A stretch of DNA of 64,000 bases from Diplodia intermedia (lineage: Eukaryota > Ascomycota > Dothideomycetes > Botryosphaeriales > Botryosphaeriaceae), in NCBI GenBank assembly GCA_021495925.1, contig JAKEKT010000003.1, positions 1 to 64,000 on the forward strand, read 5' to 3'. Below the pieces are notes generated by a model that was not told where the DNA came from, made no database searches, and worked only from the letters and a program-made list of their open reading frames with translations. The position numbers were made by a program, and so were the translations under genes. Below, one piece after another: positions 34,175-44,223 of the stretch. Each line of letters begins with the position of its first letter. Within the stretch, counting starts at the first letter, position 1.

Positions 34175-36003
34175 ATGCCCATCCCTATCCAAATCGCCTA
34201 CAAGCCCATTGGCCAGCCCGAGGTGGGCAAGAACAACTACCAAGGCTTCACCCCGGGCAAGACCGAGGTGCTTCCCGCGGGCTGGCAGCTGGCGCCGGAC
34301 ACGCGGCCGCTCACCTCGCCCATCCGCATCGACCACGACGTGGAGATTGTTGTGCGCGACGGCTGCCGGCTGTACGTCGATGTGTACCGGCCCGACACCA
34401 ACAGCGAAAAGGTGCCCGCCATCCTGGCGTGGTCGTGCTACGGCAAGAAGTACTCGGCGCTGTCGATGCTGCCAATGACGGTGTGGCATTGCTGCGTCTC
34501 GCGTGGTGACCTGTCGGGCCTCGAGAAGTTCGAGGGGCTCGACCCGGCGCGGTGGTGTGCCAAGGGGTACGCGCTGGTCAGCGTCGACGGGCGCGGGACG
34601 GGCAACTCGGACGGGCAGATCCCCGTCATGGGTAGCCAGGACGCCGAGGATGGGTACGACGTGGTTGAGGCGGTAGCGCGGCTGGGGTGGTGCAACGGCG
34701 CAGTCGGAATGGCCGGCAACAGCGCGCTCGCCATCAGCCAGTGGTTCGTCGCCGCGCTGAACCCGCCGAGCCTCAAGGCCATTGCGCCCTGGGAGGGCAT
34801 GGGTGACCTCTTCCGCGAGCAGTTTGTGCGTGGTGGCATCTTTAGCATGAGCAACTTCGACCTCATCACCAAGGAGATCATCAAGGGGGGCGCCGGTGTC
34901 GAGGACTTCGCCGAGATGTATCGCCGGTGCCCGACCGCGAACGCGTACTGGAAGGACAAGCGCGTCGACATGACCAAGATCCGGACTCCGGCCTTCATCT
35001 GCGGCAGCGATGTCTCCGGTATCCATACAATGGGTAGCGTCCGAGCGTGGCTTGAGATGCCAGATGAGCGCAAGTGGCTCAAGTGGAGCCCTTATCAGGA
35101 GTGGTTCGAGCTCTACAGCGTCCATGAGAGCAACGAAGAGTTAGCCGTGTTTTTCGACCGCTACCTCAAGGGCGTGGAGAATGGGTGGGAGAAGACGCCG
35201 AAGGTGCGGTGGTCGATTCTGCAATTCGGAGACACGAAAGCCATCGATGATGTCGTACTCGAAGACTACCCAGTGCCGAACACAGAGTACCGCGACATGT
35301 ACCTGCAGAGCGGTGGCAAGCTCGGCAGCGAGCCGCACAAGGAGGCGGCAGTGCGTGAGTACGACTCGCAGAAGTTTGGCAGCGTGGCCGAGTTCGACTA
35401 CACCTTCACGGAGCGCGCGAGGCTGCTTGGTCTCCCGAAAGCCGAGCTGTACATGTCTTGTCCGGAAAAGGATGATATGTGCGTCTTTGTCATCATTCGG
35501 AAGAAGGACAAGGACGGCAAGGTCCTGATGCATCTGAATTTCCCGGTAGAGGCGACGCCGGTCAAATGCATTGACGAGATTCCTGAGAAACAGCGTGCCA
35601 GTTTGAACCTGCATCAGGGCAGTGTAGGGCAGCTGAGGGCTTCTCACCGGCAAATTGATGAAAGCAAGAGCATTCACCCGCAATTCCCCTTCCATCCACA
35701 TGAGGTGGAAGAAAAGATCCCGCCTGGAGAGATTGTCAAACTGGACATCGGAATCTGGAACGTGAGCACTGACTTTGAAGTGGGTGAGTCGGTCAATGTT
35801 GCGGTAAGTTCCCCCAAGCCCGATCAAAAAGACTTTACGCTGATAAAGTGTCGTCGAAGGTGGGTGGACAATATCCAAGCCTGGCAGAGTTCAAGTCATA
35901 CTCTGCGCCAAGGCCAGAACATGAGAAGAACAAGGGTGCACATCGAATTCATTTGGGCTCGGAATACCCTAGCAAGGTCATTCTGCCTTTTGTACAGGCA
36001 TGA
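34175..36003 (+). CDS. CocE/NonD-type alpha/beta hydrolase
   Basis: Two exons (34175-35803 and 35860-36003, 56 nt intron) give 590 residues, a normal length for fungal CocE/NonD proteins (X-Pro dipeptidyl-peptidase S15-like). An N-terminal alpha/beta hydrolase domain contains the nucleophile elbow GNSALA with Ser183, and Asp279 in GSDVSG is a likely acid. The C-terminal half is the jelly-roll domain ending in GGQYPS, HRIHLG and SKVILPF, all only in frame after splicing. CocE cleaves the cocaine ester and relatives cleave other esters or acyl-peptides. The His expected near KWLKWSP (about 301-307) is not obvious. The ATG at 34175 starts where similarity begins; an upstream in-frame ATG at 34070 would add 35 unlikely residues. 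Confidence 0.86.
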
Positions 36004-36551
36004 GCGCGTAGATAGCTGTGCTAGTAAAGAAATATCGATGGAGTTGGTTGCCGCTTCCGAGGTACTTTCGAAGTGAGGCACTGGCCGTGGATAACTCCAG
36101 AACCTACTATATCTGGTTAGACGTGAACCCCTGCTGGACCGTATCGAGCATGAATTAGAAGTATGCGGGCGACGCCCTCACCCCAGGATCTGCCTCTCTT
36201 TCCGAGTGGAAGTTGCCGTGTTGTTGCTTTCCGAGGCTTGGTAGACTGAGCGCCACAGCTGCTCCATCACGGCTAGACCAATCCAGCGCCTGCCCACCCC
36301 CGCAATTCCACTCAGCCACCTCCGAGAAAACAACACACAATCCGGGGAAGCACATCGCCTCCACATCCGGCGAATCGCCCAACAGCGGCAGTGATGCCGG
36401 CATGGAGACGTCGCAGAAGCGAGTTACCATATAATCCCCTTGCCCAGGGCATGAAGGTCTCTGGCCATCGTCCTCGCTGGCACCGACTTTCCCCAACTCT
36501 TTTACTTCATCGCGCTTTGCTTTGCCACCGAAGAAACACCCGTTCGTTAGG
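36004..36551. other. Intergenic region, hydrolase to MFS gene
   Basis: 548 bp between two plus-strand genes: 3' flank of the hydrolase, then the MFS promoter. Several TCCG/CCGG triplets lie at 36320-36410 but no clear symmetric site. No gene is seen. Confidence 0.45.
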
Positions 36552-38391
36552 ATGGACGACGCAAAAAAGAGTGCCGTGGAACACCACGAAATCGTCGACA
36601 GCTACACCAAGCCCAAGGAGGTCTCAGATGTAACCGGCACAGTCAGGTTGGCAGACGAATCTGCAACGTGCTTGATTCCTACACCAAGTTCAGATCCACG
36701 TGGTTAGAGTTCCGAGCCCCCGGAAGGCTGTAAGCGACCTGATGAGAAGTAGATCCGTTGAACCTGTCTCCGTGGCGCAAGTTCGTCTTCGTCATGCTGT
36801 GTTCAGTCTGTAAGTGCCCTGATCCTCACTCTTGGCGAGTATGAAGTTGATTTGCTTGACAGTCTCCTCCATCGGCCTGTCTATGGTGTCCGGGTTTGGT
36901 GGTTTGCTCAGCTTCTACATCCCCGACTACGCTGCTGCCGGTGCCGATTACGCAGACATCACCGCGCTGATGACCTATCCCTCCATGTTCATGGGGATTG
37001 GCAACATTGTCTCTGTGCCTGTCGCTTTGGCCATTGGTCGACGGCCGGTGTTTATGATCTCCACGCTCTTGCTCATGTTCTCGGCCGTGCTGTGCGCGTT
37101 TGCGAAGGATTACACCTGGCATTTCTCGGCACGGCTCGTTCTCGGGCTGGCTGCTGGTCAAAGTGAAGCGCTCGTTCCCCTCATGGTTCAGGTACGTATG
37201 AAGCATGTCATTCGCGAGACGTAGCTCACGCTCTTCGGCAGGAAATCCACTTCCTCCACGAGAGAGGCCAGATGCTGATGCTACAGTCGGCCACTCAAAC
37301 CATTCTCAGCGCTGTGCTAGTTCTCTGTGCCTCGCCCATTGCCGGCGCCATAACCCCACGATACTGGTACATCCTTGGCGCAGGGGTCACAGCACTTCAG
37401 TTTATCCTGTCGATATTCTTCGTTCCGGAGACAAGATACGAGCGACCTCTCAGCGCGTACCAAGCAAACGACATGGTGCAGTGGACATCGGCAAGCGGAG
37501 ATGGGTCAGAGGAAGTGCGCGCTCCCATCACGACATCGACTCGGCCTCCCCTCGACATGATCAACCATCGGCCCCGCACTGTCCTTTCCGACATGAGGCT
37601 CCTCGTCGGGCCCGCAGACTGGAAGCAGGCCTACTACACGTTGAAGGTCAGTCTTAGCCATGATTGGACCAGCAACCACTGACGTGCCAAAGGCGATGGG
37701 CCAAGTGCTCTTCTTCCCCAACGTCTTCTGGGCCTTCTGCCTCAATGGCCTCACCATCGGGGTCAACATCGCCATCGGCACGACGTATGCGGCCGTGATC
37801 GAAGCGCCGCCATACAACTGGTCGGAGTCGGCGGCATCGTACGTCAACGCAGGGCAGATTGTGACGGCACTGGTTGCGCTTCCGGCGCTTGGCACAGGAT
37901 CGGACAAGCTGATCAAGTGGCGGGCGCGGCGCAACGGCGGCATCCACGAGCCGGAGAACCGGCTGCTACCGCTGGTGTTCCCCTTGAGCGTGGGCATCGT
38001 GGCGGCCGCCATCTATGGCGAGGCGTGCCAGCACCCGGAGCGGTACCACTGGTTCGCGCTGGTGTTTGCGAACGCGGGATATTACTTCTGCTTTGTCGGG
38101 GCCAACATTGCGGCCATCACGTACCTGCTCGACTCGTATCCGGCGAGGGGCGGTCCGCTGCTCGTCGTCATCTGCGCGCTGCGCGGATTCGTGAGCTTCG
38201 GCACGAGCTACGGGGTGGCCAGGTTCATCGAGACGGACGGGTACGACGGCTCGTTTGGGACGTATGCTGGGCTGACTGCCTTGTTTGGCTTGCTGGGCGT
38301 GGCTGTTTTCTTGACGGGCAAGCGGATTCGCCGCTTCACTGGTCGGTGGACGCAGGCTGCGGACCCGGCGAAGCCGACCATGTGCCACTGA
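36552..38391 (+). CDS. MFS transporter of the putative cluster
   Basis: Five exons (36552-36702, 36753-36809, 36863-37191, 37242-37646, 37693-38391) with introns of 46-53 nt give 546 residues. The cytosolic head is about 50 residues, then DPLNLSPWRK leads into the first helix. Twelve hydrophobic helices can be followed. The loop between helices 2 and 3 has GRRPVFM in the place of the MFS A-motif, and the central loop of about 75 residues is charged. The layout is that of drug:H+ antiporter-1-like fungal transporters, which export or import small organic molecules. The substrate cannot be told. The position between the hydrolase and the regulator suggests a role in moving the substrate or product of those enzymes. 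Confidence 0.87.
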
Positions 38392-38708
38392 GAGGAAAGC
38401 AATGAATGAATGGTGCATGAAGCGTTCGGGTGCATTTTTGCAAGTGACGTGTCGGGGAGCGAAGCGAGACAGCGCCTTCCCGGATTGACGAGACCCGCCA
38501 AACCACCAACAACGCCTCGTCGAACCGGCTACGAGGGAGGGGTAGGCCAGCCGCATCCCCGCATCCCCAGGCTTTCAGCCCTCTAGCTGCCCGTGGCCCC
38601 ACCCCACCCCCCACATGCCGACTGCAATATAGCCCCCCGCAGTTCCACCCCTCTCAGGCCCCGTTTCCGAAGCACTGCGCCCAACCAGCGCGACCCCGTT
38701 TCAGAGCA
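38392..38708. other. Intergenic region, MFS to regulator gene
   Basis: 317 bp with the MFS 3' flank and a C-rich stretch (38575-38660) shortly before the regulator start. No gene or repeat is seen. Confidence 0.45.
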
Positions 38709-41700
38709 ATGCATTCGTGCCCCTTCTGCTCGAGGACGTACGAACGGGCTGATCACCTCAGCCGCCATGTGAACTCGCGTGCGTCCACCAGCCGCCAACT
38801 AGTGTCGTCTCTTCTGACAGCAGACCAGATCAGAATGCACGCACTTTCCGATGTTCTGAATGCTCCAAGGGCTTCAACCGACGGCAAGCCGCGCCTTTCC
38901 CATGATCGACGCCGGCTTTCTGACGAGCCCTAGCGATATCCTGCAACGACACCAGGCCGCCCACACCAAGAATGCTCTGGACGGCAAACCTCCCCAGCGA
39001 AGGCGGGTTGACCGCGTGACTCGAGCCTGTGAGCCTTGCGCCGCAGCGAAGGCCAAGTGCGACGAGGAGCGGCCGTGCAAGGTACTTTCCCAGTACAGCC
39101 AGCTTCGCCCATGCCCTGACGACGTTAGCGTTGCCGCATACAAAATGAAAGCTGCGTCGACAGACCGTCGTCGTTTTATTGCGGCACCACCCCAGGAAAT
39201 GACTCGGCCGGTCTCCCCAGTCCTCAGTCCACATGCGAACACTCAACCCCTGGACAGGCAGGCCTCTCGGATCAAAGACGGCGGAGCCAGTGCTGTACCA
39301 CCCTACCAGGCGATAGCTTCTCACCAACGGTAAACGACCTCTCTGATTCCCACCCTCCTCGGCCGCAGACTTCGGAAGGATTCTCCAACTACCTCGATCA
39401 CATGATAGCGCCTGAAACGCACCCCATGGACATTCTCCCCCCGTCACACTTGCCTTACGATGTTCTCGACTTCATGCAGACCACGGACCTCGTGCTTGAT
39501 GATATCGAAACTCTGACCTTCGACTTCGACGCTGGCGTCCCCTTGTTCTTTGAGGGGTTCAACTCCGTCGAGACGAGACAGCAATCAGAGCAGCATGACA
39601 GGTCCGAGGATCCGCAAGGCCCTGATGAAACCGCTTCACGGAGAGAGGCTTTTGAAAAATCTCCCTGGTAGGTGGACGGACCCTGAACACGGATTGAGCC
39701 ATCCCAATCTGATAAATATAGGTTCTGGAAGCCGTCGTCTGCGCAGAATGCCTTCAGTGACCATCCACGAATGCCTTTGGAAAGCGAAAATGTTGACGTT
39801 GCCACCTCCCCTCACTGGCCTTACTCGGTCGATCTCACCATCCAAGACAGACTTAGTCAGCAGACCAGGGACCGTATACTGCAGCTGGTCATCCAAACCG
39901 TCGGATCGAACGTATCGATTCCGTCCTTCCCATCCGCCGAGTTTCTCGATGTATTGATCAAGAACGGCATAGCCAAAAAATTGGAAACTGACGCATGGAT
40001 ACATCCTCACACCTTCTGTTCCCAGACCACGAGGACAGAGCTACTCACGGCGCTTATTGCAGCCGGCTGTGTCTGCTTTGGAATCATGTCCGTCGGCAAG
40101 ACCGGTGGCATGCTCCAGGAGATAGTCAGGGTAGCCCTGAATAATCTGGTGGGTCTGGTGCATGGCTTCAAACGATTGCGAGAGTGCTGAGTGCAACAGG
40201 TCGAAAGTGACAACAGCGTCCTTCGAGATCTGCAATACCTCCAGGCTTACATGACTTGGCTTGACATTGGGATATGGTGCGGCTACAAAAGGAAAATGGA
40301 AATTGCAGAGAGCAACCTTCAACCGCTTTGCACAGTAGGTTACATTCACTTGTTTCCACTACACACACTGATTTTATCATTCGTCAGGCGTTAAGGAAAG
40401 CCGGTGCATTCAACAAGTCCTTCTACAAGCGAATCGTGCCACTGCCCAGCGATGACGATGCAACACTAGAAGGGAAGTGGAGGCAGTGGGTGGGACAGGA
40501 ATCATACAAACGGTTTGTCGCCTCAACTTGGCTTCCACATCCTTCTGACCGGAAACCAGGCTTGTCTACCACTTATTCGAGCACGACATTGAAGTGGCAT
40601 TCACCATGAGCCGCAATCCTTTGACCTCATATGCAGAATTCAGCGTCCCCTTTCCCGCAGAACGAGACATCTGGCTGGCTCCATCTCCCTCGGCCTGGAG
40701 AGCCATTCATCTCTCCAAAGCCCGAGCTCCCGACCCTGTCTACAACTCCCTAAAAGACGTGCTCATGCAGCCCGACCGTCTCAACACCCTTTCCGGTGAT
40801 GCCGACTTCACCATGTCAATATCCATCTTTGTCCACGGCGTCGGCGCAATGGTGTGGGACTACCGCAAGCAAGCGTCCATCACGCAAGACAGCCCAAGCC
40901 ACGACGATGCCACCACCCAGCTCTGGCTGCAAAGCCGCCGACAAGACCTGTACGCCACCAGTCCCCTCCCCTCTCCCCGTCATCTCATGTACTCCGGCTG
41001 ACCACGACCTAGCTACCACCTCCTCCAAACCACCCAAACCGACCACCACAAACGCGCCTCCCCGGCCGTCCTCACACTCCTCTCTGAATTCCTGCAGATG
41101 TATCTACACGTCTCTCTCGACGACGTGCAGCGCATCGCGGGCAAGTATGGCGACGACCAGGCACGAGGGGCCTGCGCGACCTTTGTCAAGCGCGACTGGT
41201 CCGGCCAACGTGCCGCCCGCCACGCCGTCTGGCATGCAGGTCAGGTCCTGCGCGCCGCCCGTGCTGTGCCCCCGTATCAGCTGCGTGGTGCGGACGCGAT
41301 CGCGGTTTATTACGCCGCGTTGACGCTGTGGGTGTATGGTGTGTTGAGGGGTCATGCGGCGGCGGGGATGGAGAAGGAGGGTGCAATGCATGCGGAGAAC
41401 GTGGATACCACGATTGTGAGGCTCGATGGTGCGCAGGGAAGGGAGCAGGCGGGGTTTCTGGGGCACGGTGTCGGGACGCCGGTGCTTAGTCTCAGCTGGG
41501 ACCGCGAGGATGGAGAGGCACAAGGGGTAAGGCAACGGCAGGAGCATCCGAGCAGTAATGATAGTGGGGGAGTTGTCGAGATCCAGCCTAGGCAGGTCAT
41601 GCGTGTGGGCGCGCAGGTGCTGGAGGGCAATTATCCCAATTCGGGGAAGGATGAGTTGCCGCCGATGATTATGAGTTTGAGGAACTTGATGAGGGATCTG

Positions 41701-41715
41701 GGAAGACTACCATGA
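38709..41715 (+). CDS. C2H2 plus Zn(II)2Cys6 transcription factor
   Basis: Nine exons (38709-38778, 38829-38883, 38934-39081, 39129-39667, 39722-40148, 40200-40334, 40388-40512, 40560-40949, 41013-41715) give 863 residues. Two C2H2 fingers come first (Cys4, Cys7, His20, His24; Cys32, Cys35, His48, His52), then a Zn2Cys6 cluster (Cys74, 77, 84, 90, 93, 100). The His24 codon is made across intron 1. The second intron starts GCAAGC, a GC-AG intron; without it the finger FNRRDILQRH would be broken. The third intron must end at 39128 to give the canonical C-X2-C-X6-C spacing. The C-terminal half matches the fungal-specific regulatory domain found with this finger pair. It is the likely local regulator of the three genes before it, by position only. 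Confidence 0.88.
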
Positions 41716-42069
41716 GGGGGCGAGGGTTGCAAATTACGTAGGTCGTGGAGTGGAATGTGGTAGGTGGCAAAATAACTGCCTCAGAGACATGGCACCATAC
41801 TTGTATCAGCACTCGGACGCATTTGCATGCATTGAAGACCATATCCGACATTGGATTCAGTACGAAAGGTGGCAGCGTCGTCGATGGACCAATTCTTCCA
41901 GCTGCTCCGGCCAATGACGGAGCAGGGGAAGCTGCAAAGGGCGGGCGCGAGTCATTCACCATGCTCTCCTCTGCACGCACTGACTTGGAGCTCCCAGCTA
42001 CAACTGCTCCAGGTACACAACGTCCACCAGCCCCCGCGCGCATCGCCGACTCAAGCTTTCCCACCCACG
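41716..42069. other. Intergenic region before the PP2C gene
   Basis: 354 bp. An open frame in phase with the PP2C gene extends upstream to 41851 but looks non-conserved and is probably leader. No other feature is seen. Confidence 0.45.
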
Positions 42070-43729
42070 ATGCCGCTCACGACGCAGTCTCTCAAGAAGA
42101 TCCTCGGGGTGGTAAGTTCGCGCTCCTCCATCACCGGTCGTCGCCTCCTCTCCTCGCGTGCGCCTCTGGAGGTCCGTCACGCCCGCGTCAGCCCGGTAGC
42201 TACCATTGCGGGCGGCGCAGCTGCCGTGACCGGCGCCGCGGCCTACCTCTTGCAATCGCCCACCTTTCCCAAAGACCACGAAGATGCTGCGAGCCTGGTG
42301 CCACAGATCAGCCCCCTGAAAAGGAACCGCGACGCCGACGGCGGCAGCCCTAGCATTGAACAGCTCAAGAGTCCGGTCCGAGCGCTCAGCGTCGCCGAAG
42401 CGAACGACCTTCTCCGGCGAGAGGAGCGCTCCAAGATCTTTGATGCTGGCAACGGACAACGCGGCCGCTGCGACCTCGTACGCGTAGCCAGCAACTGCCC
42501 CGTCGAGGACGAGTTCGTCACGGGCACCCAAGCAGGCCCAGGAGGGAAGCCCTGGACCTTTTGGGGCGTCTTCGACGGCCATGCGTAAGTAGTTCCTACT
42601 CCTCTTTACACCTCTCAACCGCCGCGAGACCGGATGCAGAAGTGCTAACACTGCAGCTAGCGGCTGGGCCACCTCCGTTCTCCTGCGCGAAGCCCTCGTC
42701 CCCATGGTATCAGACCACCTGGAGCACTTGCCCACCGACGCCACCTCCCCCGTGATATCAACCGGAATCGTTCAGGCCTTCCTCGCCGTCGACGATGCCA
42801 TCAATCGATCGGCCCTCGCCACCATGAACGACCCGGAGGCCCAACCAGGCTCCGCGCAGGTCGTCTCCGCCATCGCACCCGCCATCTCCGGTTCGTGCGC
42901 ACTACTCGCTGCCTACGACCCGCGCACGACCACTCTTCGCGTTGCCTGCACCGGCGACTCGCGCGCGGTGCTGGGCCGCGCACTTCCCAACCCAGACGGC
43001 GCCAAGCCGCGGGAGAAGTACGAGGCCGTCCCCCTCTCGCGCGACCAGACGGGGAAGAACGACGACGAGTACGCGCGCCTGACGGCCGCCCACCCGGGCG
43101 AGGAGAAGACGATGATCAACCGCGAGAGCGGCCGCCTGCTCGGCCTGGCCGTGACGCGCGCCTTCGGCGACCACCGCTGGAAGTGGCGCGAGGGCGACAT
43201 CACGGAGGCCCAGCAGAAGTACTGGTCGTCGGCCCCGCGCCCAAACTCCAAGTCGCCGCCCTACCTGACGGCCGAACCCGTCGTCGAGGAGACGCCCATC
43301 AAGGTGGGCACCAGGGCGGCGGCGGGAGGAGCAGCCGACGGAGAGGCGCGGCGCGGCGACTTCCTCATCCTCGCCAGCGACGGCCTCTGGGACCACATCT
43401 CCAACGAGGACGCCGTCGAGTGCGTCGCGCGCTGGATCGACGCCAAGAAGGCGAAGGCCCTGCGCGGCACGCCCTCCGGCCTGCTGAAGCACAAACCCCC
43501 CAGGCGCAACGAGCACTGGTGGCTCGACGAGGGCCGCTACGTCGAGTGGCGCGCCACGCCCGAGTACTTCGTCGTCGAGGACGACAACGCCGCGGCGCAC
43601 CTCGTCCGCAACGCCTTCGGCGGCTCCCGCCGCAACCTTTTCTGCGGCGTCATGAGCGCCTATCCGCCCATCAGCAGGAATGTCCGGGATGACACCACCG
43701 TGCAGGTCGTCTTCTTCGGGGACGTGTGA
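42070..43729 (+). CDS. PTC5: PP2C-type phosphatase, probably mitochondrial (Ptc5-like)
   Basis: Two exons (42070-42584 and 42661-43729, 76 nt intron) give 527 residues. The head is rich in Arg, Ser and Leu with few acids, like a mitochondrial presequence, followed by an Ala/Gly hydrophobic stretch that may be a membrane anchor. PP2C motifs appear in order: VEDEFV, WGVFDGHAGW, SGSCALLA, CTGDSRAVLG, AVTRAFGDHRWKW, LILASDGLWD and RDDTTVQV. The Asp residues in FDGH, SDGLWD and RDDTT are the metal ligands. The HAGWATS run and the long insertion before the last motif resemble yeast Ptc5/Ptc6, which dephosphorylate pyruvate dehydrogenase in the matrix. Two alternatives, Ptc5 and Ptc6, are not separated here. 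A strong in-frame donor GTAAGT lies inside the presequence. Confidence 0.85.
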
Positions 43730-44223
43730 AATGGGAGGGGTGAAGAGAACCGACTGCCTTGAGAAAGGAAGGGAGGGAAAGTTACGTGGAGCGGTGTTTG
43801 GGACGTAGTTGTGCATGAGCGCAATGGCAGAATTGACGGCATGGATTAGCGGTGGTTCTCGTTTCGGGAGAAAGAACACAAAGAGGGCCGAACGTTCGAT
43901 ACAAATGTTCAAACCCGAGCAGGCGAAGGATGGATTCGGACTGCTGTTTGTGGCAGGTCTTCAAAACATGGCGTTGGACTCGGATGCGTCACTACTCTTG
44001 AGGCTTCAAAAGCAGTACAGCTGAGCCTGTGCATTGTTCAGTGGGATGGAAGATATGAATATGAAAATTAACGCAACACTGGGGGAATTGCTACAAAGGC
44101 AAGGAAAGTACTGCAGCCATTTTGTCTCCATGGAACGCCGTCGCTTTGTCTCGTTGAAGCCAGGAAATGGTAATAGCCTTCCTGGTGGAGAGAAGAAGAA
44201 AAGAGGTAAATGTAAACCCCCAT
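43730..44223. other. Convergent intergenic region
   Basis: 494 bp between the 3' ends of the PP2C gene and the ubiquitin-like protein gene. It holds 3' flanks only, as far as I can see. Confidence 0.5.

Noticed and set aside
39082..39172. Alternative acceptor at GAAAG before CTGCGTC in the regulator
   Set aside because: It needs a donor in another phase and gives an off-pattern cluster; the acceptor GTTAG at 39127-39128 fits frame and motif.
38934..39333. Read-through of regulator exon 3 past 39081 in the same frame
   Set aside because: It would lose the last two cysteines of the zinc cluster. Splicing 39082-39128 gives the exact canonical spacing and joins the conserved downstream domain.
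36552..41715. Full secondary-metabolite cluster with a backbone enzyme
   Set aside because: No PKS, NRPS, terpene or prenyl synthase gene is found on either side within the window, so only a small catabolic or tailoring-type cluster can be proposed.
42902..43912. 336-codon open frame on the minus strand
   Set aside because: Antisense shadow of the PP2C gene, whose motifs and splice sites are clear on the plus strand.
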